The translations under genes and the position numbers were made by a program. A model generated the notes under the pieces. The model searched no databases. It saw only the letters and a list, made by a program, of their open reading frames with translations, and was not told where the DNA came from. Shown here piece by piece: positions 16,914 to 24,047 of a DNA stretch of 62,477 bases (positions are counted from its first letter, which is position 1; each line of letters starts with the position of its first letter). Source of the DNA: Planctomycetota bacterium (GTDB lineage: Bacteria; Planctomycetota; Brocadiia; CAIUPP01); NCBI GenBank assembly GCA_022705425.1, contig JAKJEM010000002.1, forward strand, positions 16,690 to 79,166. The letters run 5' to 3'.

Positions 16914-17402
16914 TCACTTCTTTTCTTCGGGGACGGCGGCGGGCTGGAAGGCCGCCTTGGGCTTTTCGACCGGGGGCGGGGTTTCGCCGCGGATCTTGGC
17001 GCCGAGGCGCGCGGCGGCCTTGACGATGCCGTCGAGGATGGCCTCGGGGCGCGGGGGGCAGCCGGGCACGAAGACATCCACGGGGAGGACCTTCTCGACG
17101 CCGCCGAAGACGTTGTAGCATCCGGCGAAGATGCCGCCGGAACTGGTGCACACGCCGAGGGCGACGACGACCTTGGGGTCGGGCATCTGGTCGTAGACGT
17201 TTCGGAGGACGCGGGCGTTGCGGTGGTTGACGGAGCCGGTGACGACGAGGACGTCGGCGTGCTTGGGGTTGCCGACGTGGAGGACGCCGAAGCGCTCGGC
17301 GTCGTACATCGGCGTCAAACACGCGAGAAACTCGATGTCGCACCCGTTGCAGCTGTTGCAGTTGTAGTGGACGACCCAGGGGGATCTTGCGAGCTTAGCC
17401 AA
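16914..17402 (-). CDS. echC: Ech-type hydrogenase small subunit (EchC/NuoB-like)
   Basis: A 162-residue protein carrying the proximal [4Fe-4S] cluster: Cys15/18/21 in 'YNCNSCNGCDIE', Cys85 in 'ALGVCTSSGG' and Cys115 in 'VPGCPPRPE'. This is the NuoB/EchC/small-hydrogenase pattern; electrons pass from it to the Ni-Fe site of EchE. The C-terminal 40 residues are Pro/Lys-rich. Its start overlaps the end of echB by 8 nt. Confidence 0.92.
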   Translation of the reverse strand: MAKLARSPWVVHYNCNSCNGCDIEFLACLTPMYDAERFGVLHVGNPKHADVLVVTGSVNHRNARVLRNVYDQMPDPKVVVALGVCTSSGGIFAGCYNVFGGVEKVLPVDVFVPGCPPRPEAILDGIVKAAARLGAKIRGETPPPVEKPKAAFQPAAVPEEKK

Positions 17403-18291
17403 GGGAGGCGCCGTTTCTGAGATAGAGCCAGGCGATGTTGCTGACGGCCAGGACCATCGGCAACGTCCACATGTACCGGAGCATCCACATCGTCGTCAGG
17501 CGCGCGCAGGCGTTGTCGAGGACGATCTGGAAGAGGAAGCTGAGGGCGGCCAGGAGGAGGCCGACGAGGGGGTTGGGCGCCCAGAAGAGGGCGACCACGG
17601 TGAAGAGCACGCAGGTCTCGTAGAGGTGGGTGATCTCGATGACGGCCAGGTAGGGGCCGGAATACTCGATGGTGATGCCTTTGACGATCTCCTGGTGCGC
17701 GTGGTGGGAGGTGGAGACGTCGAAGGGGGATTTCTGCAGCTTGATGGAGATCACCATCTGGAAGGCGAGGAAGACCAGGGGAAGCTGGACGAGCAGGGGG
17801 ACGCCGCCGGCGGGGATGCGGGAGATCTGAAAGGTGCCGAAGATGAGGTAGATGCCGACGACCATGAGGACAAGGATCGGCTCATAGGCGAGCATCTGCA
17901 TGATCTGCCGCTGGCTGCCGATGCGGCTGTAGGGGGAGCGGACGGACATGCCGCCGAGGATGAGGGCGATGTTCGAGAAGGCGTGGACGAAGAGGATCAT
18001 CATCAGGTCCTGGCCCATGGCCAGCAGGACCACGACAAGCATCATCAGGGCGAGATGGAGGCAGGCGTAGACGACTTGCACGCGGTTCAGCGCGATGGGG
18101 GCCTTGCCGAGCAGCTTGACGATGTCGTAGAAGGGCTGGAGGAGGGGCGGACCCACGCGTCCCTGGATGCGGGCGGTGAGAATGCGGTCGAGCCCCATCA
18201 GCAGCGCGCCAATGACGGGGGCCACGACCAGTGCGGCCGCGGCCAGGACATAAGGCTTCCACGCGACGACAAAGGCAAGCAGGGCTTCCAT
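17395..18291 (-). CDS. echB: Ech-type hydrogenase membrane subunit EchB (NuoH-like)
   Basis: A 298-residue protein with about eight transmembrane helices, matching NuoH/EchB: 'ARIQGRVGPPLLQPFYDI' in the first loop, 'SPYSRIGSQRQIMQMLAYE' and 'KSPFDVSTSHHAHQEIVKG'. It anchors the peripheral arm and forms part of the ion path. The gap to echA is 30 nt. Confidence 0.92.
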   Translation of the reverse strand: MEALLAFVVAWKPYVLAAAALVVAPVIGALLMGLDRILTARIQGRVGPPLLQPFYDIVKLLGKAPIALNRVQVVYACLHLALMMLVVVLLAMGQDLMMILFVHAFSNIALILGGMSVRSPYSRIGSQRQIMQMLAYEPILVLMVVGIYLIFGTFQISRIPAGGVPLLVQLPLVFLAFQMVISIKLQKSPFDVSTSHHAHQEIVKGITIEYSGPYLAVIEITHLYETCVLFTVVALFWAPNPLVGLLLAALSFLFQIVLDNACARLTTMWMLRYMWTLPMVLAVSNIAWLYLRNGASLG

Positions 18292-18321
18292 CGTGTCGGG
18301 TCCGTTTCATGCTCTCGGGCG

Positions 18322-20235
18322 CTACAGCGCGCCGATCATCCCGAACATGGTCAGGATGATCATGCAGGCGATCAGGTTGGCCCAGAAGGTGATCTTGTCC
18401 TCGGAAAAGACCGGCTTGAGGTAGAGACTCTTGGACCAGGCCGTGTCGGGCTTGTCCATCAGACTGCGGAAACTGTAGGAAACGTCCGTGCCGCCGACGT
18501 TTTCGCCGCAGAGGTAGGGCGGGCGAATGACGGCGGCGCTGAATCTGCGGACGGCGAAGAACGCGCCCAGCAGGCCGAGACCGACAAAAAGGAAGATGGG
18601 CCAGGCGGCAAAGGTTCCGGCGGTGCGGAGGGCCTTGAAGGAGGCCTCGGGCAGTGCGAGGCCGGCGTAGGCGCCGCGCACGAGACCCTCGGTCATGGGA
18701 ATGAGGGGGAAGGCGAGGATGCCGGTCAGAATCACGCCGGCGCCCAGAATGATGAGGGCGGCGAACATGGAGGCGGGCAGGCGCTCCGCGTCGTAGCGCT
18801 CGTGGTAGGATACCGTCTGGATGCGCCCGATCCACTTGGCCCAGAAGAGCACCGTCATGGCGCTGCCCATGACGATGAGGAAGAGGACCAGCGGGGAGAA
18901 GATGGCCGCCTCGATGGCCATCCACTTGCTGAGCAACATGCCGAAGGGCGGGGCGAGCATGGCGACCATGCCGAGCAGGGCGATCATGGCGGTAATGGGC
19001 ATCCGGTACATGATGCCGCCCATGTCCTCGATATCGCGGCTGCCGATCTTCTGCTCGATGGCGCCGACGCAGAGGAAGAGGAGTCCCTTGGAGACGGCGT
19101 GGAAGGCGAGGATCAACACGGCCGCGCTGTAGGCCAGGGGAGTGTTGAGCCCGGCGCAGGCCACGATGAGGCCGAGGTTGGCGATCGTGGAGTAGGCGAG
19201 GACCTTCTTGGCGTTGCTCTGGCTGATGGCCAGGGCCGACGTGGCCGCAAAGGTGAAGGCTCCGGCGACGGCGATGATCTCGGAGAGCCGAGTGCCCTGG
19301 TAGGCGGGGGCCAGGCGCAGCACAAGGTAGGAGCCGGCCTTGACCATTGTGGCGGAGTGGAGCAGGGCGGAGACGGGGGTGGGCGCGACCATGGCCCCGA
19401 GGAGCCAGCTCTGGAAGGGCATCTGGGCGGACTTCGTAAAGGCGGCCAGACACAGGAGGGCGATGGGGATAAGGGCCTGGGCGCTCATCATGTGCGCAAG
19501 GGAGTTCCCGTTCCCCTGCACGGCGCAGAGCAACCCGCCCAGGATCATTGCGGTCCCGCCGAACATGTTAATGAGCAGGGCGCGACGCGCGTTGGCACGG
19601 GCCTCGTCCGTGCCGTCGTGCCCGATCAGCATGAAGGAGCAGATCGTCGTGATCTCCCAGAAGATCGAAAGCCAGCGCAGGTCGTTGGCCATAACCAGGC
19701 CGTTCATGGCGCCGAGGAAGCCGACGAGGAAGAGGAAGAATCGGCCCGTCGGCGCGGCGGTGTCGGGGGCGTGCTCCTCATGCTTGCGCATGTACCCGAT
19801 GGCGTATAGGACAATCACCGATCCGACCACCGAGATCACGAGGATCAGGATGATCGAGAGAGGGTCAATCACGAAGGTGGCGGCCGGGGGAAGGGCGGCG
19901 TGCGGCAGGAGTCTTTCCAGCGCGGCCATGACCATTTGCGCCACGGCCAGCAGGCCGATCCGCCAGTCCTTCAAGCGGAAGGAAATTGCAAAGATGACGG
20001 CAATGACGGCGATCTCGATGCCGTAGGCCAGGTTGTCGCTCCAGCGGGGGAGGGTGAACTCGGCGGCGCCGCGAAGGGCCGTCAGAATGCCCGCGGCGCA
20101 CGTCAGTGCACCCCCGAGCACAACCCAAAGGGTGCGCAGGGGGGCCGTGGGCGACAGCCAGGCCAGAATCCCGAAGAGAATCGGCGCGACGATCAGGAGG
20201 GTCGGCAAGAGAGGCTCAAGAAGCGCTGGGTCCAC
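18322..20235 (-). CDS. echA: Ech-type hydrogenase antiporter-like subunit EchA (NuoL-like)
   Basis: A 637-residue polytopic protein of the NuoL/MrpA/EchA family. It has 'FFLFLVGFLGAMNGLVMANDL', 'WEITTICSFMLIG' (the conserved Glu of the antiporter fold), 'TKSAQMPFQSWLLGAMVAPTPVSA' in part and 'LHSATMVKAGSYL' with the conserved Lys. It is the proton- or sodium-pumping module of the complex. The start is GTG 20235 with AGGAAAG upstream. A C-terminal soluble stretch ('CGENVGGTDVSYSFR') resembles that of other group 4 hydrogenase EchA/HyfB proteins. Confidence 0.92.
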   Translation of the reverse strand: MDPALLEPLLPTLLIVAPILFGILAWLSPTAPLRTLWVVLGGALTCAAGILTALRGAAEFTLPRWSDNLAYGIEIAVIAVIFAISFRLKDWRIGLLAVAQMVMAALERLLPHAALPPAATFVIDPLSIILILVISVVGSVIVLYAIGYMRKHEEHAPDTAAPTGRFFLFLVGFLGAMNGLVMANDLRWLSIFWEITTICSFMLIGHDGTDEARANARRALLINMFGGTAMILGGLLCAVQGNGNSLAHMMSAQALIPIALLCLAAFTKSAQMPFQSWLLGAMVAPTPVSALLHSATMVKAGSYLVLRLAPAYQGTRLSEIIAVAGAFTFAATSALAISQSNAKKVLAYSTIANLGLIVACAGLNTPLAYSAAVLILAFHAVSKGLLFLCVGAIEQKIGSRDIEDMGGIMYRMPITAMIALLGMVAMLAPPFGMLLSKWMAIEAAIFSPLVLFLIVMGSAMTVLFWAKWIGRIQTVSYHERYDAERLPASMFAALIILGAGVILTGILAFPLIPMTEGLVRGAYAGLALPEASFKALRTAGTFAAWPIFLFVGLGLLGAFFAVRRFSAAVIRPPYLCGENVGGTDVSYSFRSLMDKPDTAWSKSLYLKPVFSEDKITFWANLIACMIILTMFGMIGAL

Positions 20236-20356
20236 TGTAAGGTCTTTCCTGACAACAGGTTATCGGCGCATGCCTGACAGGAACGCGTGCGGCGTTCCGC
20301 CCTGCGGACGGCTTCCGGCGGGGCGGAATGGGGCGCGCATAGGCAAAGAAAGTTGT

Positions 20357-20385
20357 ATTATACACCGGACATGCCTGTCGCGCAA
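20357..20385 (-). promoter_or_regulatory. Promoter for the ech operon
   Basis: On the minus strand TTGCGC (20385-20380), a 17-nt spacer and a perfect TATAAT (20362-20357) lie about 120 nt before echA. It faces away from the corrinoid-gene promoter at 20429, so the approximately 300-nt gap 20236-20539 is a divergent control region; I see no gene in it. Confidence 0.55.
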
Positions 20386-20428
20386 AATATGCACTGTGCC
20401 AATCCGGTCCTCGCATGTGGCGACAGAT

Positions 20429-20457
20429 TTGACATGGGCGCGGGTGTTAGCGATAAT
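20429..20457 (+). promoter_or_regulatory. Near-consensus sigma70 promoter for the corrinoid-protein gene
   Basis: A perfect TTGACA (20429-20434), a 17-nt spacer and GATAAT (20452-20457) precede the corrinoid-protein start by about 80 nt. This is the strongest promoter I can see in the window. Confidence 0.75.
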
Positions 20458-20539
20458 CCAAGCCACTTTGTGTCTTTCGGGTACGGCATATGACGACGAA
20501 ACGGTTGTTTCTTCCATCCCCGTTGCAGGAGGGCGTTTG

Positions 20540-21520
20540 ATGGCGGACCTCAAGGCGATTACCGGCGCGTTTACCAGCGGCAAGACGGCTCAGGCGGCTG
20601 AACTGATCGAAAAGGCCCTGGCAGAGGGCGTTCCCGCTGCGCAGATCCTTCGCGATGCCATCGTTGCGCCGTTCAAGGCGAAGGCGTCGGCCCCTGCGGC
20701 GGGCGGGTCGGTGTCGCTGAAGTCGCTGGCGGAGGCGATCATCGGCGGGAAGCGCGAGGTGGCGGTGGAGCTGACGAAGAAGGCGCTGGAAGCGGGGATC
20801 AGCGCGGAAAAGATACTGAACGAGGGCCTGATCGCCGGGATGAACGAGGTGGGGCGGCGGTTCAAGGCGAATGAGTTCTACGTGCCGGAGGTGCTGATTG
20901 CGGCGCGCGCGATGAGCAACGCGAAGGAAGCGGCGACGCGTCCGGGTGCGATGGAGATTTTGCAGCCGGCGCTGTCGAAGGCGGGTGTGCAGTCGAAGGG
21001 GAAGGTGATCATCGGGACGGTGAAGGGCGACCTGCACGACATCGGGAAGAACCTGGTGGCGATGATGCTGAAGGGCGCGGGTTTCGAGGTGATAGACCTG
21101 GAGATTGACGTGCCGGCGGAGAAGTTCGTGGAGAGCGCGAAGAAGACGGGGGCGAAGGTGATCGGGTTGTCGGCCTTGCTGACGACGACGATGCCGCAGA
21201 TGAAGACGGTGATCGAGGCGTTGAAGGCGGCGGGGCTGAAGGACGTGAAGGTGATGATCGGCGGCGCGCCGGTGACGCAGAGCTACGCGGATGAGATCGG
21301 CGCGAACGGATACGCTCCGGACGCGGCGTCGGCGGTGGACGTGGCGACGCGGCTGCTGTCGGAGGCGGGCAAGGGCGGCGCGGCGGCCCCGGTGAAGGCC
21401 GCTCCGGCGTCGAAGGCCCCGGCGAAGGCGTCGGCCGCGAAAGCCCCGGCGAAGAAGGCCGTTGCCGCGAAGAAGGCGCCGGTTGCGAAGAAGGCCGCCG
21501 CGAAGAAGGGCCGGAAGTAG
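20540..21520 (+). CDS. Corrinoid (B12)-binding methyltransferase protein with Lys/Ala/Pro-rich tail
   Basis: A 326-residue MtbC/MtaC-like corrinoid protein. A four-helix cap domain (about 60-145) precedes the Rossmann B12 domain with the cobalt-ligating motif 'GDLHDIGKN' (His166) and 'VIGLSALLTTTMPQMK'. Two odd features are visible. Residues 3-45 resemble residues 60-101, so part of the cap looks duplicated. The last ~49 residues form a histone-H1-like tail of Lys, Ala and Pro ('KAPAKASAAKAPAKKA' and similar) absent from ordinary corrinoid proteins. ATG 20540 follows AGGAGG. It would shuttle methyl groups for a methyltransferase that is not adjacent. Confidence 0.9.
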   Translation: MADLKAITGAFTSGKTAQAAELIEKALAEGVPAAQILRDAIVAPFKAKASAPAAGGSVSLKSLAEAIIGGKREVAVELTKKALEAGISAEKILNEGLIAGMNEVGRRFKANEFYVPEVLIAARAMSNAKEAATRPGAMEILQPALSKAGVQSKGKVIIGTVKGDLHDIGKNLVAMMLKGAGFEVIDLEIDVPAEKFVESAKKTGAKVIGLSALLTTTMPQMKTVIEALKAAGLKDVKVMIGGAPVTQSYADEIGANGYAPDAASAVDVATRLLSEAGKGGAAAPVKAAPASKAPAKASAAKAPAKKAVAAKKAPVAKKAAAKKGRK

Positions 21521-21693
21521 AACGCGTCGGAGGGCGCCTCCGCCGCAGAGCGAGGTAGAATGGAGCGCCCGTTGAACGCATGGCGAGCCGAAGGGAGAGT
21601 GCCGGCGGCGTCGTTCGTCGGCCTCTCCCGCTTTCTTTCCGTCCGCGGGGCGGAAGGCGTTGAAGGCCGTGTGGATTGGGGGCGGGTTGGACT

Positions 21694-23490
21694 GTGAAGA
21701 CGAACGAGACAAAGAAGACGGGCGTGGGCAGGCTGGTCCGCGAGGTGACGCTGGGCGAGCTGGTGGACGTGAGCGTCCTCCAGCGCGTGCAGGATAGCTT
21801 CGCGGAGACGACGGGGATCTCGGTAAGCATCCGCGACCTGAAGGGTCGGGCCGTGACGCGCCCGAGCACGCAGAACGAGTATTGCCGGTTGATCGGCGGC
21901 ACAAAGCACGGGCGACAATGCTGCCGCGAGAGCAACGCGCGGGCGGTGGAGCGGGCGGCGCGCGAGCACCGGGTGGTGAAGTACGTGTGTCACGCCGGCC
22001 TGTCGCAGTTCGCCGCGCCGATCGAGATCGAAGGCGTGTGCGTGGGGACGATCGTCATGGGCGATCGTCCGGAGGGGCAGATCACCGCGGCGCGGCTGGC
22101 CGATCTGGCGCGCCGGACGGGTCTGCCCGTCAGCAAGCTGGAGGACTCGCTCGATACGGTCAAGCGGTGGTCGGACGACGAGATGACGCGCGCCATCACG
22201 CTGCTGGTGGCGGTGGCCAACAGCGTGGCGGGGCTGTGCTACCAGGGGGCGGAGCTGCGGAGCAAGCTGCGCGACGTAAGCGCGCTCTTCGAGGTCAGCA
22301 AGGTGATCACCGGCTCGCTCGACCTGGAGAAGGTGCTCTACCTGGTTGCCAAGAGCGCCACGGAGGTGGCCGACGCCAAGGGCTGCTCGATCCGGCTGCT
22401 GGACGGGAAGCATCTGGTCATCAAGTCCTTCTTCAACCTGAGCGATCGGTACATCAACAAAGGGCCGGTGCTGGTGGAGAAGAGCGCCATAGACCGCGCG
22501 GCGCTGCGCGGCGAGGTGGTGCAGATCCCGGACATGCTGCGGGACCCGCGCGTGCTGTATCCGAAGGACGCGGAGCGCGAGGGAATCCGGTCGGGCGTGT
22601 CGCTCGGGTTGATCAGCAAGAAACGTCCGATCGGCACGCTGCACCTCTACAGCGCCGAGCCGCGGAAGCTCGGCGGGGAGGAAGTGGAGGTGCTGCGGCT
22701 GCTGGCGAACCAGGCGGCGGTGGCGATCGAGAATGCGCAGCTCTACCAGCAGAGCCTGGAGAAGCGGCGACTGGACAAGGAGCTGCAGGTGGCGGGCCGC
22801 ATCCAGGAGCAGTTGCTGCCGGAGCGTCCGCCGGAGATTCCCGGCTTCGACATTGCGGCGGCGAGCCGCCCGTGCAGTCAGGTGGGCGGGGATTTCTACG
22901 ACTTCGTGCCGCTGGGGAAGAACCGGACGGCGATCGTGATCGCGGACGTGGCGGGCAAGGGGATGCCGGCGGCCCTGCTGATGGCCACGGCGCGCGCGGG
23001 GATGCGCGCCCACCTGGAGGCCACCTCGGAGCCGCGGCAGCTTGCGCGCCGGCTGAACCGCAACTTGTGCCACGACGCGCGCTCGGGGCAGTTCGTCTCG
23101 CTCTTCTGCAGCGTGCTGAACGCCAAGGACCGGACGCTTTTATATAGCAACGCCGGGCACAACCCTCCGCTGCTGGTGCGCGGAGGCGCCGCGCACCCGA
23201 TGAGCAAGGGCGGGCTGGTGTTGGGCGCCGACGAGCGCGAAAGCTACGAACAGGAAGAAGTGCCCCTGAAAAGCGGGGACCTCGTCATCTTCTACACCGA
23301 CGGGATCACCGAGGCGCTCAACAGCGCCGACGACCTCTTCGGAACGAAACGGCTGGTCGGCATCCTGCGGCGCGCGGGCCGGGCGGGCGCGCGGGAGATC
23401 ATCGGCCGCGTCATGGACGCCGTGCGGCAGTTCTCCGGCGGCGCGGGCCAGAGCGACGACATCAGCCTGGTGGTCATCCGCGTCGAGTAG
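21694..23490 (+). CDS. PocR-GAF-SpoIIE/PP2C phosphatase signalling protein
   Basis: A protein of about 598 residues in three parts. The N-terminal PocR-type sensor (about 20-190) has 'LQRVQDSFAETTGISVSIRD', 'CRLI' and 'CHAGLSQFAAPIEIEG'. A GAF domain follows (about 205-355). The C-terminal PP2C domain of the RsbU/SpoIIE type (about 395-598) has the metal motifs 'GGDFYDF', 'DVAGKGMPAALLMA', 'NAGHNPP', 'YTDGITEA' and 'SDDISLVVI'. PocR sensors bind small ligands such as diols, and PP2C outputs usually dephosphorylate anti-sigma antagonists. Such a partner is not encoded nearby. GTG 21694 is preferred; TTG 21676 is possible. Placement after the corrinoid gene suggests it controls use of a corrinoid-dependent substrate. 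Confidence 0.9.
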   Translation: MKTNETKKTGVGRLVREVTLGELVDVSVLQRVQDSFAETTGISVSIRDLKGRAVTRPSTQNEYCRLIGGTKHGRQCCRESNARAVERAAREHRVVKYVCHAGLSQFAAPIEIEGVCVGTIVMGDRPEGQITAARLADLARRTGLPVSKLEDSLDTVKRWSDDEMTRAITLLVAVANSVAGLCYQGAELRSKLRDVSALFEVSKVITGSLDLEKVLYLVAKSATEVADAKGCSIRLLDGKHLVIKSFFNLSDRYINKGPVLVEKSAIDRAALRGEVVQIPDMLRDPRVLYPKDAEREGIRSGVSLGLISKKRPIGTLHLYSAEPRKLGGEEVEVLRLLANQAAVAIENAQLYQQSLEKRRLDKELQVAGRIQEQLLPERPPEIPGFDIAAASRPCSQVGGDFYDFVPLGKNRTAIVIADVAGKGMPAALLMATARAGMRAHLEATSEPRQLARRLNRNLCHDARSGQFVSLFCSVLNAKDRTLLYSNAGHNPPLLVRGGAAHPMSKGGLVLGADERESYEQEEVPLKSGDLVIFYTDGITEALNSADDLFGTKRLVGILRRAGRAGAREIIGRVMDAVRQFSGGAGQSDDISLVVIRVE

Positions 23491-23547
23491 CGCCCCGGCG
23501 CCATCCGGCGTCCGGGAGTCTTGGCGCGCAGTGCGCAGGGAACAGCG

Positions 23548-23931
23548 ATGCGGTTTGAACACGTCGGGATCAACGTTCCGGACGCGCGGGCCATGGCGCA
23601 CTGGTACGTCAAGCACCTGGGGATGCGCGCCGTGCGCGAGCAGCATAACCCGCCCTACACGCATTTCCTGGCCGATGCTACGGGGCGTGTGGTGCTCGAG
23701 GTGTACAGCAACCCGGTCGCCTTGATGCCGGACTACTCGGCGCAGCACCCGCTGCGCTACCATCACGCCTTTGCCGTCGAGAACCCGCTGGCCGAGAAGG
23801 TGCGCCTGGAGCATGCCGGGGCGACAACGCTGAGCGTGGATCACCCGCAGGACGGATCCACGCTGGTGATGATGCGCGATCCCTGGGGCGTACCGCTGCA
23901 ACTCTGCAAGCGCGCGAAGCCGATGGCCTGA
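23548..23931 (+). CDS. VOC-superfamily (glyoxalase/dioxygenase-fold) protein
   Basis: A 127-residue single-unit vicinal-oxygen-chelate protein with two beta-alpha-beta-beta-beta modules. Probable metal ligands are His5 ('FEHVGINV'), the Glu in 'VVLEVYSNP' and the His in 'YHHAFAV', and 'DPWGVPLQL' is the typical C-terminal strand. The family includes glyoxalase I, methylmalonyl-CoA epimerase and antibiotic-binding proteins; it cannot be resolved further. ATG 23548 is preceded by AGGGAA. Confidence 0.8.
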   Translation: MRFEHVGINVPDARAMAHWYVKHLGMRAVREQHNPPYTHFLADATGRVVLEVYSNPVALMPDYSAQHPLRYHHAFAVENPLAEKVRLEHAGATTLSVDHPQDGSTLVMMRDPWGVPLQLCKRAKPMA

Positions 23932-24047
23932 CCCGGCTTGTTCGCCCAACGCTTGCGGTTCGTGAACAGGTCGGGCCAGGCGCCGCGCGCCGTCGCTCGC
24001 GCTGTGGCGAGGCGCCCTCCCGCAAGAGCAGTCAAAGGAGTTCACCC

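Noticed and set aside
15145..20235. A fragment of respiratory complex I (nuo)
   Set aside because: The large subunit keeps both Ni-binding CxxC pairs, and the six-gene order is that of Ech hydrogenase.
20033..20539. An in-frame N-terminal extension of the corrinoid protein of about 169 codons
   Set aside because: It reads through the echA 5' end and both promoters. A strong ribosome binding site and the family start point to ATG 20540.
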